The notes beneath the pieces are model-generated. The model was given only the letters and a program-made list of their open reading frames with translations, was not told the origin of the DNA and ran no database searches. DNA of 64,000 nt from NCBI GenBank assembly GCA_032718475.1, contig JAUCBJ010001661.1:27665-91664 (forward strand), written 5' to 3'. Below are positions 22,945-32,800 of this stretch, one piece after another (position 1 is the first letter of the stretch; each line of letters starts with the position of its first letter). The position numbers and the translations under genes were made by a program. The stretch is from Nemertoderma westbladi. Its lineage: Eukaryota > Xenacoelomorpha > Nemertodermatida > Nemertodermatidae.

Positions 22945-23600
22945 CCCCCCCCCCCCCCCCCCCCCCCAAGGTACAAAAGTAAGACCCCTGGTACAAAAGT
23001 AAGACCCTGATAGGGAGTTGTGGCGGTGCAATTTTGTTGACAAGCCGGCACAGCATTCTTAAAAATGCAGCTGCAATGCAGCATGCCGATCCTAGTAGTA
23101 AGACCCCCTGGTACAAACGTAAGACCCCCTGGTACAAACGTAAGACCCCCAGGTACAAACGTAAGACCCACCCCAGGTGCAAACGTAAGACCTCCCAGGT
23201 ACAAAAGTAAGACCCACCTGGAACAAAAGTATGACCCCCTCCACGTACAAAAGTAAGCCCCCCCCCCCCCCCCCCCCCCAATTACAAAAGTAAGACCCCC
23301 CTGGTACAAAAGTAAGACTCCACTGGAACAAAAGTAAGACCCCCTGGTACAAAAGTATCACCCATCCAGGTACAAAAGTAAAATCCCCTGGTACAAAAGT
23401 ATGACCCCTCCAGGTACTAAAGTAAGACCCCCCTGGTACAAAAGTAAGACTCCCCTGGAACAAAAGTAAGACCCTCTACTACAAAAGTAAGACCCCTCCA
23501 GGTACTAAAGTAAGACCCCCTAGTACAAAAGTAAGACCCCCCCCCCAGGTACAAAAGTAAGATCCCCCCAGGTACAAAAGTAAGACCACAAGGTACAACT
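22945..23600 (+). repeat. 22-bp minisatellite, right part, with poly-C runs
   Basis: About 25-30 imperfect copies of CTGGTACAAAAGTAAGACCC plus C-runs. Long C tracts at 22945-22967 and about 23258-23279 give the opposite strand G-rich, quadruplex-prone character. The array is the continuation of 5450-5578 beyond the BEL insertion. Confidence 0.85.
23008..23100 (+). mobile_element. 93-bp 3' stub of an RTE-type LINE
   Basis: This is the inverse of about 40660-40755 and includes the last 17 codons of the RT ORF (DRELWRCNFVDKPAQHS then stop), a short 3' UTR and a (TAG)n tail. TAAGACCC on both sides (23000-23007 and about 23099-23106) looks like its target duplication. It is a severely 5'-truncated insertion into the minisatellite. 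Confidence 0.8.
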
Positions 23601-23724
23601 TGAGTGATGGTTACATGAACTGCATTACTGAATTACAACACTATCCGAGGGACCTGGTGCAATACATATTAACGTGAGTTACATTAATTACATTACAATT
23701 TTCTATACAAGAATGATTCTATTT

Positions 23725-24310
23725 AACCAATGTCAGACGTTTTAAATTAACATTAAAAATCGATGTTAAAATTCAACGTCTGTTTAACGTTTGGGTTTAG
23801 TCATTTTTGTACATGATTAAATTTAACCAATGTCAGACGTTGCAAAATAACGTTAAAAATTGATGTTAAAATTCAACGTCTGTTTAACGTTTGGGTTTAG
23901 TAATTTTTGTACATGATTAAATTTAACCAATGTCAGACGTTTCAAAATAACGTTAAAAATTGATGTTAAAATTCAACGTCTGTTTAACGTTTGGGTTTAG
24001 TCACTTTTGTACATGATTAAATTTATTTAACCAATGTCAGACGTTTCAAAATAACGTTAAAAATTGATGTTAAAATTCAACGTCTGTTTAACGTTTGGGT
24101 TTAGTCACTTTTGTACATGATTAAATTTAACCAATGTCAGACGTTTCAAAATAACGTTAAAAATTGATGTTAAAATTCAACGTCTGTTTAACGTTTGGGT
24201 TTAGTCACTTTTGTACATGATTAAATTTAACCAATGTCAGACGTTTCAAAATAACGCTAAAAATCAAATGTTAAAATTGAACGTCAGTTTAACGTTTGGG
24301 TTTAGTTGAT
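23725..24310 (+). repeat. Tandem repeat, about 103-bp unit, six copies
   Basis: Each unit contains AACCAATGTCAGACGTTTC and, about 40 bp on, TTCAACGTCTGTTTAACGTT. CAGACGTT and AACGTCTG therefore form a hairpin in every unit. The last copy is the most diverged. The array ends about 265 bp upstream of the DRAM-like start codon. Confidence 0.9.
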
Positions 24311-24575
24311 TATAGACATGTAGTTTTAAACCGATTATAAGACGATAGAAAACGTTTGTTCTAAGTTATTTTAATAACTTTATTTTTCTAACCTAAAACA
24401 GACTAAAGTCTAACGTTAGATTAGCGTAATTAACGTAAAATGTTTGCAGGGTACAACTACAGTGTAAACAGTAGGCCCTACTAACTACAGTAGGCCTAGG
24501 CCTAAATCAGTCTGCTGTCTCTGTTAACTAGGTAGGTTAGGTAGCTAACAGCTAACATAGCTAGCTGTATAGACT

Positions 24576-25445
24576 ATGCCGCGTTTATTCTCACTGATTG
24601 CTGTAGAACTCAGCCACCTAACAGTTGGTTTCGCATCTCTACCTGTTTGTTTGGTGGTCCTCTGTTGGGTCGCATTCTCCGTTTCCTACATTGTAGCGGT
24701 CGGCAGCGACCACGTCTACTTCCTATGGCCGTACATAAGCGATACAGGCACGCGTCCCCCGGAGAGCTGCATATTCGGTCAAATGATGAACATTGTCGCT
24801 CTGCTAGTCGCCTATTCCGTGTACATACGCTACCGTCAGTTTGTTTACATCTCAGTAACCAACAACGATGCGACAAGTCTACGTTTACCATTTTACTCAA
24901 AGGTTTACTTAACCTTTGGTTATTTATCAGCATTTGGTTTATCTTTAGTTGGTAACTTCCAAGAGACCGGAGTCCACGTAGTTCACTTCACCGGGGCCTG
25001 TTTGTGTTTCGGTTTCGGTATTGCTACGGCATTCTCCGACGCTGTCATCTCTTGTTCGCACATCGGCGTAGAACGCTCGCGTCGCAGTTTATTCATTCGT
25101 TTCGCTATTCCGACTTGCGCCGCTGTATTCTTCCTTTCTACTGTGGTCGCCGGCGCCACAGCATTGTACCAACGTAACTCCACTCCCCAGGGTAATCATG
25201 ACTCGTCGCCTTGGAAATGGAATTCCAGCACTGTAGGCTTCAATGCGCATCTAGTTAGCACCTTCTCGGAATGGCTTCTGGCCTTTTCCTTTGCCGCGTA
25301 TTTTATGACTTTGATTCCTGACTTTCAGGAAATCGGAATGGACGTTCGTTACCGTGGTAACGAATTCGAGGATTCAAATGTCCAAGAAAGAAGTTCGTTG
25401 TTAAACAGTGGTCATGCTACTAGACTCCCGTACGTGATAACCTAG
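24576..25445 (+). CDS. DRAM-family lysosomal membrane protein (DRAM1/DRAM2-like)
   Basis: 289 residues with about six membrane segments (roughly 18-40, 69-86, 106-126, 133-155, 175-197 and 230-250). Family hallmarks are visible: PYISDTGTRPPESCIFGQ in the first loop, VGNFQETGVHVVHFTGA in the middle and SEWLLAFSFAAYF in the last segment. DRAM proteins are multi-pass lysosomal or endosomal proteins that modulate autophagy, some under p53 control. The C-terminal tail has ERSSLL, an acidic dileucine motif fitting lysosomal sorting. Two NxS/T sites (NSTP, NSST) lie in the loop before the last segment. It is slightly longer than vertebrate DRAM1/2. The whole protein is one uninterrupted frame, although vertebrate relatives are split, so this may be a retrocopy that stayed intact or a lineage that lost introns. 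The start was chosen because the first segment follows directly and no upstream exon is seen. Confidence 0.88.
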   Translation: MPRLFSLIAVELSHLTVGFASLPVCLVVLCWVAFSVSYIVAVGSDHVYFLWPYISDTGTRPPESCIFGQMMNIVALLVAYSVYIRYRQFVYISVTNNDATSLRLPFYSKVYLTFGYLSAFGLSLVGNFQETGVHVVHFTGACLCFGFGIATAFSDAVISCSHIGVERSRRSLFIRFAIPTCAAVFFLSTVVAGATALYQRNSTPQGNHDSSPWKWNSSTVGFNAHLVSTFSEWLLAFSFAAYFMTLIPDFQEIGMDVRYRGNEFEDSNVQERSSLLNSGHATRLPYVIT

Positions 25446-27025
25446 ACCCACCCTTCAGCCCAACCCACCCCAGACTAGTCGGTACACCCATTACCGTACA
25501 TACACCCGCCCATTATAACATTATTCTTAGACTACGGTATGCCAGAACTTATTGTGTAAACAATTTGTTTGTCTGAACATATAGTTTTTTGGTGTTAATT
25601 AGCAGATGGTTTTGGTTTTTTGAAGATTTTTTTACATTAAATTACATACAAACATTTGCTTTAAACACTAAATTCAATTTGATTTTAATTTTTTTTAATA
25701 GTACAAAGATTAACTATGATTATCTATGAAATGCGCGGTACAATATCGCATTTATAGTCAAATCAAAATGTTTCAATAAATTTGGGGAAAATATAAATCA
25801 ATTACTGTATCGATAGTTTCGATATTTTTCAGAAAAAATATATGTTGTAATTTATTATTATTATTTATTATTCAATTTGTTTAATTTTTGATAAGTTTGA
25901 GAAGCAGTTATGCATAATTTTATAAAAAATGTTGGCACGTACTCAACTCTATACCTCTTCTGGAATAATTAGTAACATTTTTTATCAATCAATATAAAAT
26001 TAAAAGTGTTAGATCTATAATTATTATTGATATATTCAATATTTCGAACAGCACTGCTCTTGATACTGCTATTTGGGCGGAATATGTTTTTATATAATTT
26101 GGTTTCTGACCCAAAATTAAATAGTTTAGCTAATAATACTCAGACTAAACTTAAGTGCCTTCCTTAACTCAAACAACTTGCCATCTTTATTTTATAGTTT
26201 ATGTACTGTTTGTTGGGAAATTATCATTATTGGGGTATTTTATACATAATTATATTAATTTGGTCTTTTATTCAATTATTTATCTTTATAATAATTACAT
26301 AACATTATGTTGAATATAAGTAAAGTATATCAATGTATATATATATTACTGTATTGGGTCTGGGTGTGCTAATTATCTGCATGCATTGGTGCTATTTTTA
26401 TTCTGTGAAAATTATAATGAAGTTTTGATTAAATTCATGTAGAAAGAATTCCGCCTTCATTTTTAATGACCAGTTAGGTTGTTGCTTTCTGTCGTCGGAA
26501 CAGATAAGGGGACTTTCGACGCAATACAAATTCACCTCTTTCCAGGGGGAAATTCGACTCAAATAACAGCTGATTATTGCCAAAAATATAACTATTACCG
26601 GTTTATTGTTTTGGTTAGAATAACGCGCTACTGTAACCTGCTCATTTCCCCAAATTGAGAATTTAACATTGAGGCGGGATATTAATTCGCAGAGATGGGA
26701 TTTGCGTCACGTTTCCCCCCATCATGTCTCCGTTGGTATGGGTCGCTCTCCACTATTCCCCGTGTTTGAATACCAGAGGGTCCAGTCCAGGTTTGTTGGC
26801 TGTTACGTCATCATCGGAAGTCAAGTGGATTGTTGTGATCCACTGGCCGTCTGGTGTAGAAAATGTGATATTTTAATAAGGGAGAATATTATTAATTAAA
26901 ATCAGAACATAATTTTATTAATTAATTAATATCAAACTTGTTATTTTCCGAATTAAGTTAATAACATCTGATGACACGTAATTACAGTATGTGGGATATA
27001 AATTCATTATGCGGTAAAAAAAAAT
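25446..27025. other. No gene seen; AT-rich DNA
   Basis: 3' flank of the DRAM-like gene. No exon with splice sites or RNA gene is supported. A short motif GTTTATTGTTTTGGTTAG at about 26600 recurs near 49365 and, inverted or varied, near 2020 and 27265, suggesting ends of a dispersed repeat. Confidence 0.45.
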
Positions 27026-27029
27026 GCGC

Positions 27030-27245
27030 TTTAGGTCAATGGGTGCAAAGGTCAATATGGGTAGGCCTACAACGAGTCAAAAGGAACAAAACGAGTTAAA
27101 CGTTACGAGTTAACGACGTTACGGGTTACAAGTTAACGAGTATAAAACGTGACAAAGGGTACAAAACAGGGTGTCAAAGGGTATAGACAAAACGAGTCAA
27201 GGTGTACAACATCAAAGAAAGGGTACAACGAGACAAAGGGTACAA
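27030..27245 (+). repeat. Degenerate short tandem repeat
   Basis: Irregular copies of a GGGTACAAAACGAGTCAAAG-like unit. A similar sequence in inverted orientation lies at about 27520-27595, on the other side of the MITE-like repeat, so the whole 27.0-27.6 kb stretch can fold back on itself. Confidence 0.5.
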
Positions 27246-27254
27246 ACCAGGCGG

Positions 27255-27505
27255 TTATTTAGTTCGTTTATTATTTTGGTTAGGGTTAGTTGGTCAGACC
27301 TCAACGATAATTAAAACTGTCATGTTACCCTAAGTCATAATCTAATAAATTCCGCTAAATTTCTTAGATTATGACTTAGGATTACATGACAGTTTTAATT
27401 ATTAATTAATATATTCATCTGTACATCATGACAGTTTTAATTAGGGTTGAGGCCGCAACTACTGTAACCAGCGAGTTTCATACAGTATAAAAATCGCAGT
27501 TGTTC
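27255..27505 (-). repeat. MITE-like hairpin repeat, copy B
   Basis: Inverse orientation of the repeat at 1650-2030. It has the same AATTAAAACTGTCATG arms and the same inner hairpin, CCTAAGTCATAATCTAA with its inverse TTAGATTATGACTTAGG (about 27330-27380). The outer flank AAACTCGCTGGTTACAGTAG is shared too, which places the element ends beyond the obvious arms. Confidence 0.65.
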
Positions 27506-27599
27506 ACTGCTCGCAGTTGTGATCGCAGTTGTGACCTGTTGTACCGTTTTTTACATTTTTGTACTCTTTGACCTGTTAAGTTCTCTTTGACACGGAATA

Positions 27600-28279
27600 A
27601 AAAAAAATGTGTTGGTGGCATTTCTGACAACACCTACAATCGGTAACAATATTTAGTCACAGTAAAACACCAGCAGGCCTACCGCAGTCAAGTATGATCA
27701 CAAACAACGTGAATAATAGAAGATCGCTGTCTAAACATAATTCTGCTTAAATGTTTCGACTCAGCATATCGCCGGCAAGTCTCGGGGTAAAGCAGTCCAA
27801 CGTCTTTTTTTAATATTAACAAATATTTTTTGTTCTAGAGCATTTTATGTTTTTTTTTATCGTAGGACATTGTTTTCAATATTTTCTCGCCTCGCGCTTA
27901 TTAACCTCGCTGGGGCTCGGTAAATAAAATACCTCGAGAATAGTGACCAAAGTAATAAAATAATTATTATTCAGCAAAGAATGTAATATTTCATCTGAAA
28001 TAAATATATACTGTATCTATAAGTGGAATGCCGAAGTTATTTTGAAAGCTCTTTTTAGGGTTATGTTAGGGTCTATTCACTAAGCCAGTGAGAATTCGCA
28101 CACAGTTTTTTGTACAGTACATTGATAAACAATTTAAAATTTGTTCAGAGTTACAGAGAGTAGGCCTACAGTATTTCACTGAATTCATGTGTACTACGAA
28201 TTTTTCTAAACTACACCATTGAAAGTAACCATGAGCAAACCCATCCAAATTATTGGATTGACGACCACCGATTGGGCAC
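27600..28279. other. No gene seen
   Basis: AT-rich DNA with no supported exon, RNA gene or repeat boundary. Confidence 0.4.
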
Positions 28280-28510
28280 AGCTTTGCAAAGTCGGCAATG
28301 ACGTCCAGGTTGGAAGTCTGACGCTCTTACCATTCAGCTAGCGGCTCAAGTAAAATATAGACCTGGAAGTACTATCTGATACCTTGTATGTCCGCAATTT
28401 ACCTCCTCAGGGCCTCCCATCTGTCAATTCCATCATATGCTGCCACTGTGCTCAACCCTACAGTACTTGGCCGTCTTTAACCACTCGGCTACAATGAAAG
28501 GGTAGCGTAT
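28280..28510 (-). repeat. Possible tRNA-derived SINE remnant(s)
   Basis: On the minus strand two RNA polymerase III box-A-like motifs appear, TAGCCGAGTGGTTAAAG (near 28490) and TAGCTGAATGGTAAGAGCG (near 28340). A degenerate box-B-like GGGTTGAGC follows the first. Neither stretch folds into a full tRNA cloverleaf. Decayed SINE heads are the best reading, with low certainty. Confidence 0.3.
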
Positions 28511-28519
28511 ATTAATCAT

Positions 28520-29677
28520 GAACCATCACGGCCACAATGATTAATCATACACTCTAGCTACTAATTTAGGTAGGACAGTTACACCCATAGAGAATTGCGA
28601 CCGGTATATTTTTATAATTTATATGGGTGAACGAGTGGTTTTTATAATACCTAATACCAATAATAAATTACACTTAGACTAGATGCTTACATAATGACTT
28701 TCCTTACCTTTGATTCTTTACACGGTATAACAAATACCTATAACCTAAAAGTAATATTTTCAATTAATTACAATAAAATCTAACTTGATGTTTTATTTTA
28801 ATTACCATAGATTATATAAATTATTAAATCATTTAAACAGGTAATTTGTAGTTCAGCACTGTTATAGACACAGTTGGGATTAATTTTTAAACTGATAAAA
28901 AGAAAAACGATTTGAACTACAGTAAGTATGTGTACTGAGTATGTGTAACTTTGCACCAGTAGTATGTAAGATCAATGTAGGTCTAGCATCATAGCACAAT
29001 ACGGGTAGGGTAAGTACAGTAAGTATTCTATTCAACCTAAAATAAGATGAGAAAGGCATTATCTTTACAGACATAACAAATTTACAAATAAATATGATGC
29101 AAACATTAATATCATTATAATTAAAATTGCACTAATTCTGGATAGTAGGCCATTCAATTACGAATTATTCAGAATAGTCACGGTTCAGAGAGGCAGACAA
29201 TTGCAGGTAACATCTGAAACTTCAACATCAGGTAGAGCACTACCAAAGAGCAAAAGTAGTTGTCGGTGACACCTGAACAAATAAAATAGTTTATTATGGA
29301 GTTGACGAACCCGATAAAAGCAATAAGTGAATTAGATATAATAATAATTCAACACATTCAAGATTTATTACAAAAGTTATTCTAACATAAACGTCTCTTT
29401 CGTTAATCTCGGTGTGTGTGCTAGTCAGTTATGTCGCAAGGCCTAGAACTGTACAGTACAACGTACACTAAGAAACACTAAGAAGCACATGTGTTGCATT
29501 GGAAAATCAGACTGTAATGCATCCCGATTCTATTTAGTAGTGGGGGCCAATACACATATGGTCCTGGAATATAGTGTCGTAATTCAGTGACATGAACCCC
29601 TTCCCCCGATTTTTTTTTACAAATCTTAATTTGATTGCATACGCTACAAATACATGACGTATTACTAATATTGTTTA
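28520..29677. other. 3' flank of the CERKL-like gene; no further gene seen
   Basis: AT-rich. The 3' UTR of the minus-strand gene should begin here. An AATAAA overlaps the stop codon (plus 29674-29679), with AT-rich sequence after it. Nothing else can be supported. Confidence 0.4.
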
Positions 29678-29869
29678 TTATTTTATCAGGCGATCTATTA
29701 CTGACCTAACTTCTATATCCTGGTAGTCTAACATTTCCCCGTCTACGTTCCATCGGGACAAATGTTTGTGTTTATATGATTCAGTTCCGCCTGCGTTGAC
29801 GCCTCCTATTGGACGAATCATAGCCGCCTTGGTAGATATGACATCAACAAATGGTAAATCCAAAGGACT
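29678..29869 (-). CDS. CERKL-like, terminal coding exon
   Basis: Acceptor TTCTTCCATAG then 63 codons and TAA. It encodes SPLDLPFVDVISTK and SRWNVDGEMLDYQDIEVR, the conserved end of ceramide kinase-type proteins. It joins the previous exon in phase 0. Confidence 0.88.
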   Translation of the reverse strand, partial: SPLDLPFVDVISTKAAMIRPIGGVNAGGTESYKHKHLSRWNVDGEMLDYQDIEVRSVIDRLIK

Positions 29870-32800
29870 CTATGGAAGAAATGTTATATTGTTAAAAATA
29901 AGAGATTCATATAGGCATACTGTAACTGTAGGCCTATACTCACTGGTGTTGGGATGGCTAAGAGAGAGGATATATCATTATTTAGCTGTTTTTTTTGTAC
30001 TGAGGTTTTGGTGGGTGGGTGTGTGTGTGTGTCGGAATCCCCAAGATGTAGCCATAGTAAAATTATAATTGTTCGCTAAAATGGCTTGCCGCTTCTGGTG
30101 CACGAAGGCCCCACTCGTGTATTTCTTACCTCTCCACATGCGAGAACGTGCCGCTGTAGAAACTTTTTAAAGTGTTTCTTAGATGTGGCGCGAACAAGAA
30201 CTATTTGCATGTAACCATCGGCCGCGTGTGTAACAGCTGATAGACCTCGTGGAAGACTCTCGAAATGAACCAATGGTTGAGCAGTGAACATAATCTGGTA
30301 ATATGAACCCTTTATTGTTTCGAAGTTAGAAGACGAAAGTTCCGCTACAAAAATTAAAAATGATATCATCACTATCCATATATTTTCCTCTATTAATTAA
30401 TTATACAGTAATACATATGTTAAATACGGGTAATATATTATTTTATATTATATGTCAAATACGAGATAGTAATATATCAGTATATATAATAATTTTATTG
30501 GCAAAATATCGTGAGGGAGATACGTATTTTCTTTCAGTATTGAGTAGCAAGTTAGTATGAATTTGTGCTTTTTAAGTAATTAATTAAAATTAAATTTTTT
30601 TCAGGCGTTCGGCAAAGTAATAATAATTGCTGTACTTACCTGGCATTGACACTCGCCTTTGTTCTATTAACTCGGCTCGAATACCTCTGTCGTTGGAATT
30701 CTTGGAACTGACGCTAGATGTCGCTGAGCTCGCTTCCAGGATGGGCGTTTTATCGCTGGAATCGACGGCGGAGGATCGATCGGTCCGACCGGAGTCGGCT
30801 CGGAGTCGGAGCCGGGGATCCGTTCCTACTGGGTCCGAAACCCGCGAGAAGTCGAATATAACCGGAGAACAACGGACTTCCAACGGACGAGGGAACATTC
30901 GGTTGGACCGGCCATCCGGGGAGCCGTTGGAGGTCGGTTCCGTGACGGGACCGAGGTTGGTAGTCGCGAAAACGTCGTAGGGGCGGTCCGGGTTGCTAGG
31001 GGAACTCGGGAGACCAGAGGCGTGTCTCGTCGACTGAGATTTCCCATGTGGTGGGGCAGATTCATTCTATGAATAAAAAATGTAATTGTTCACAAAATAA
31101 CAAAGAATACAAAAATAAAAGTTTTATTCGGCCGTCAGGCCTGGGATTACGCACAAAGTCTGACAACTTACTTCCAGTGCGGTCCCCCCAGCACTATACT
31201 CCCCGATGAAATTCCATACTCCTTTAGCTACCATTTAAGGATGCAAAGCGGGAGATGCGCCCTGGCTAGTCCCCTTAAAGCATTCGTGCCGAAACGAAAA
31301 CCTCCCTGCCCCCCAACATATGCAGGGATGAACCCACGACCTCCGGAAATATGTGAATTCAAGCCAAAGGATTAAACCACTACGCTAAGGTGCAACATAA
31401 TGTAACAAATAATATTAATGTAAAATCAAATAAGTATCTATCAAACGCTCGCGATAATAGTAACCGGCTTGTTTAATCAATGGGATCGCAGGGTAAAGCT
31501 GGGTTCTACACCATTAATAAACTTGCAAACTATAATAAGAAATCAATTAATTAGCAATGATACAAGTCCATTGCTCAACTATTGGTGATCTTAGGTTTAC
31601 TAATACACGACTTACCTTCTCATCTTCACGTAACCGACTGTTTATCTTTCCGCTCGGATGTGTTTGAGACTCGGCAGTGGCTGGCCCATCGGTTTGTCGA
31701 CGTTCGAATTCGGTGTAAATTTCTCTGGGGTGACAGACGTTGCAACCGGTACGACAGGGGGATGTTGGAGGAATGATAGCCGTAGGATCACTGTAGCTCG
31801 AAATCTCGCAATCGTAGCACCTAAATACAGGAGCAGACGGGTCAAACAAGGCCACTATTATGGCACCTGCATACAGGAACAGAGACGTCAAACAAGGTCA
31901 CTACAGTATTATGGCACCTACATACAGGAGCAGAGGGGTCAAACAAGGTCACTACAGTATTATGGCACCTACATACAGGAGCAGAGGGGTCAAACAAGGT
32001 CACTGTTATGGCGCCTACATACAGGAACAGAGGGGTCAAACAAGGTCACTATTATGGCACCTAAATACAGGAGCAGACGGGTCAAACAAGGCCACTATTA
32101 TGGCACCTGCATACAGGAACAGAGACGTCAAACAAGGTCACTACAGTATTATGGCACCTACATACAGGAGCAGAGGGGTCAAACAAGGTCACTACAGTAT
32201 TATGGCACCTACATACAGGAGCAGAGGGGTCAAACAAGGTCACTGTTATGGCGCCTACATACAGGAACAGAGGGGTCAAACAAGGTCACTATTATGGCAC
32301 CTAAATACAGGATCAGACGGGTCAAACAAGGCCACTATTATGGCACCTGCATACAGGAACAGAGACGTCAAACAAGGTCACTACAGTATTATGGCACTTA
32401 CATACAGGAGCAGAGGGGTCAAACAAGGTCACTGTTATGGCGCCTACATACAGGAACAGAGGGGTCAAACAAGGTCACTATTATGGCACCTACATACAGG
32501 AGCAGTGGGGTCAAACAAGGTCACTATTATGGCGCCTACATACAGGAGCAGAGGGGTCAAACAAGGTCACTATTATGGCACCTAAATACAGGATCAGACG
32601 GGTCAAACAAGGCCACTATTATGGCGCCTACATACAGGAGCAGAGGGGTCAAACAAGGTCACTATTATGGCACCTACACACAGGAGCAGTGGGGTCATAC
32701 AAGGTCACTATTATGGCGCCTACATACAGGAGCAGAGGGGTCAAACAAGGTCACTATTATGGCGCCTACATACAGGAGCAGTGGGGTCAAACAAGGTCAC

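Noticed and set aside
22771-23463. Minus ORFs rich in Gly, Thr, Phe, Val and Pro over the 22-bp array
   Set aside because: Translations of the minisatellite and its homopolymer runs. They differ in every frame and lack a family match.
26669-26899. 76-codon plus ORF
   Set aside because: No homology recognised, no splice or promoter context; likely chance.
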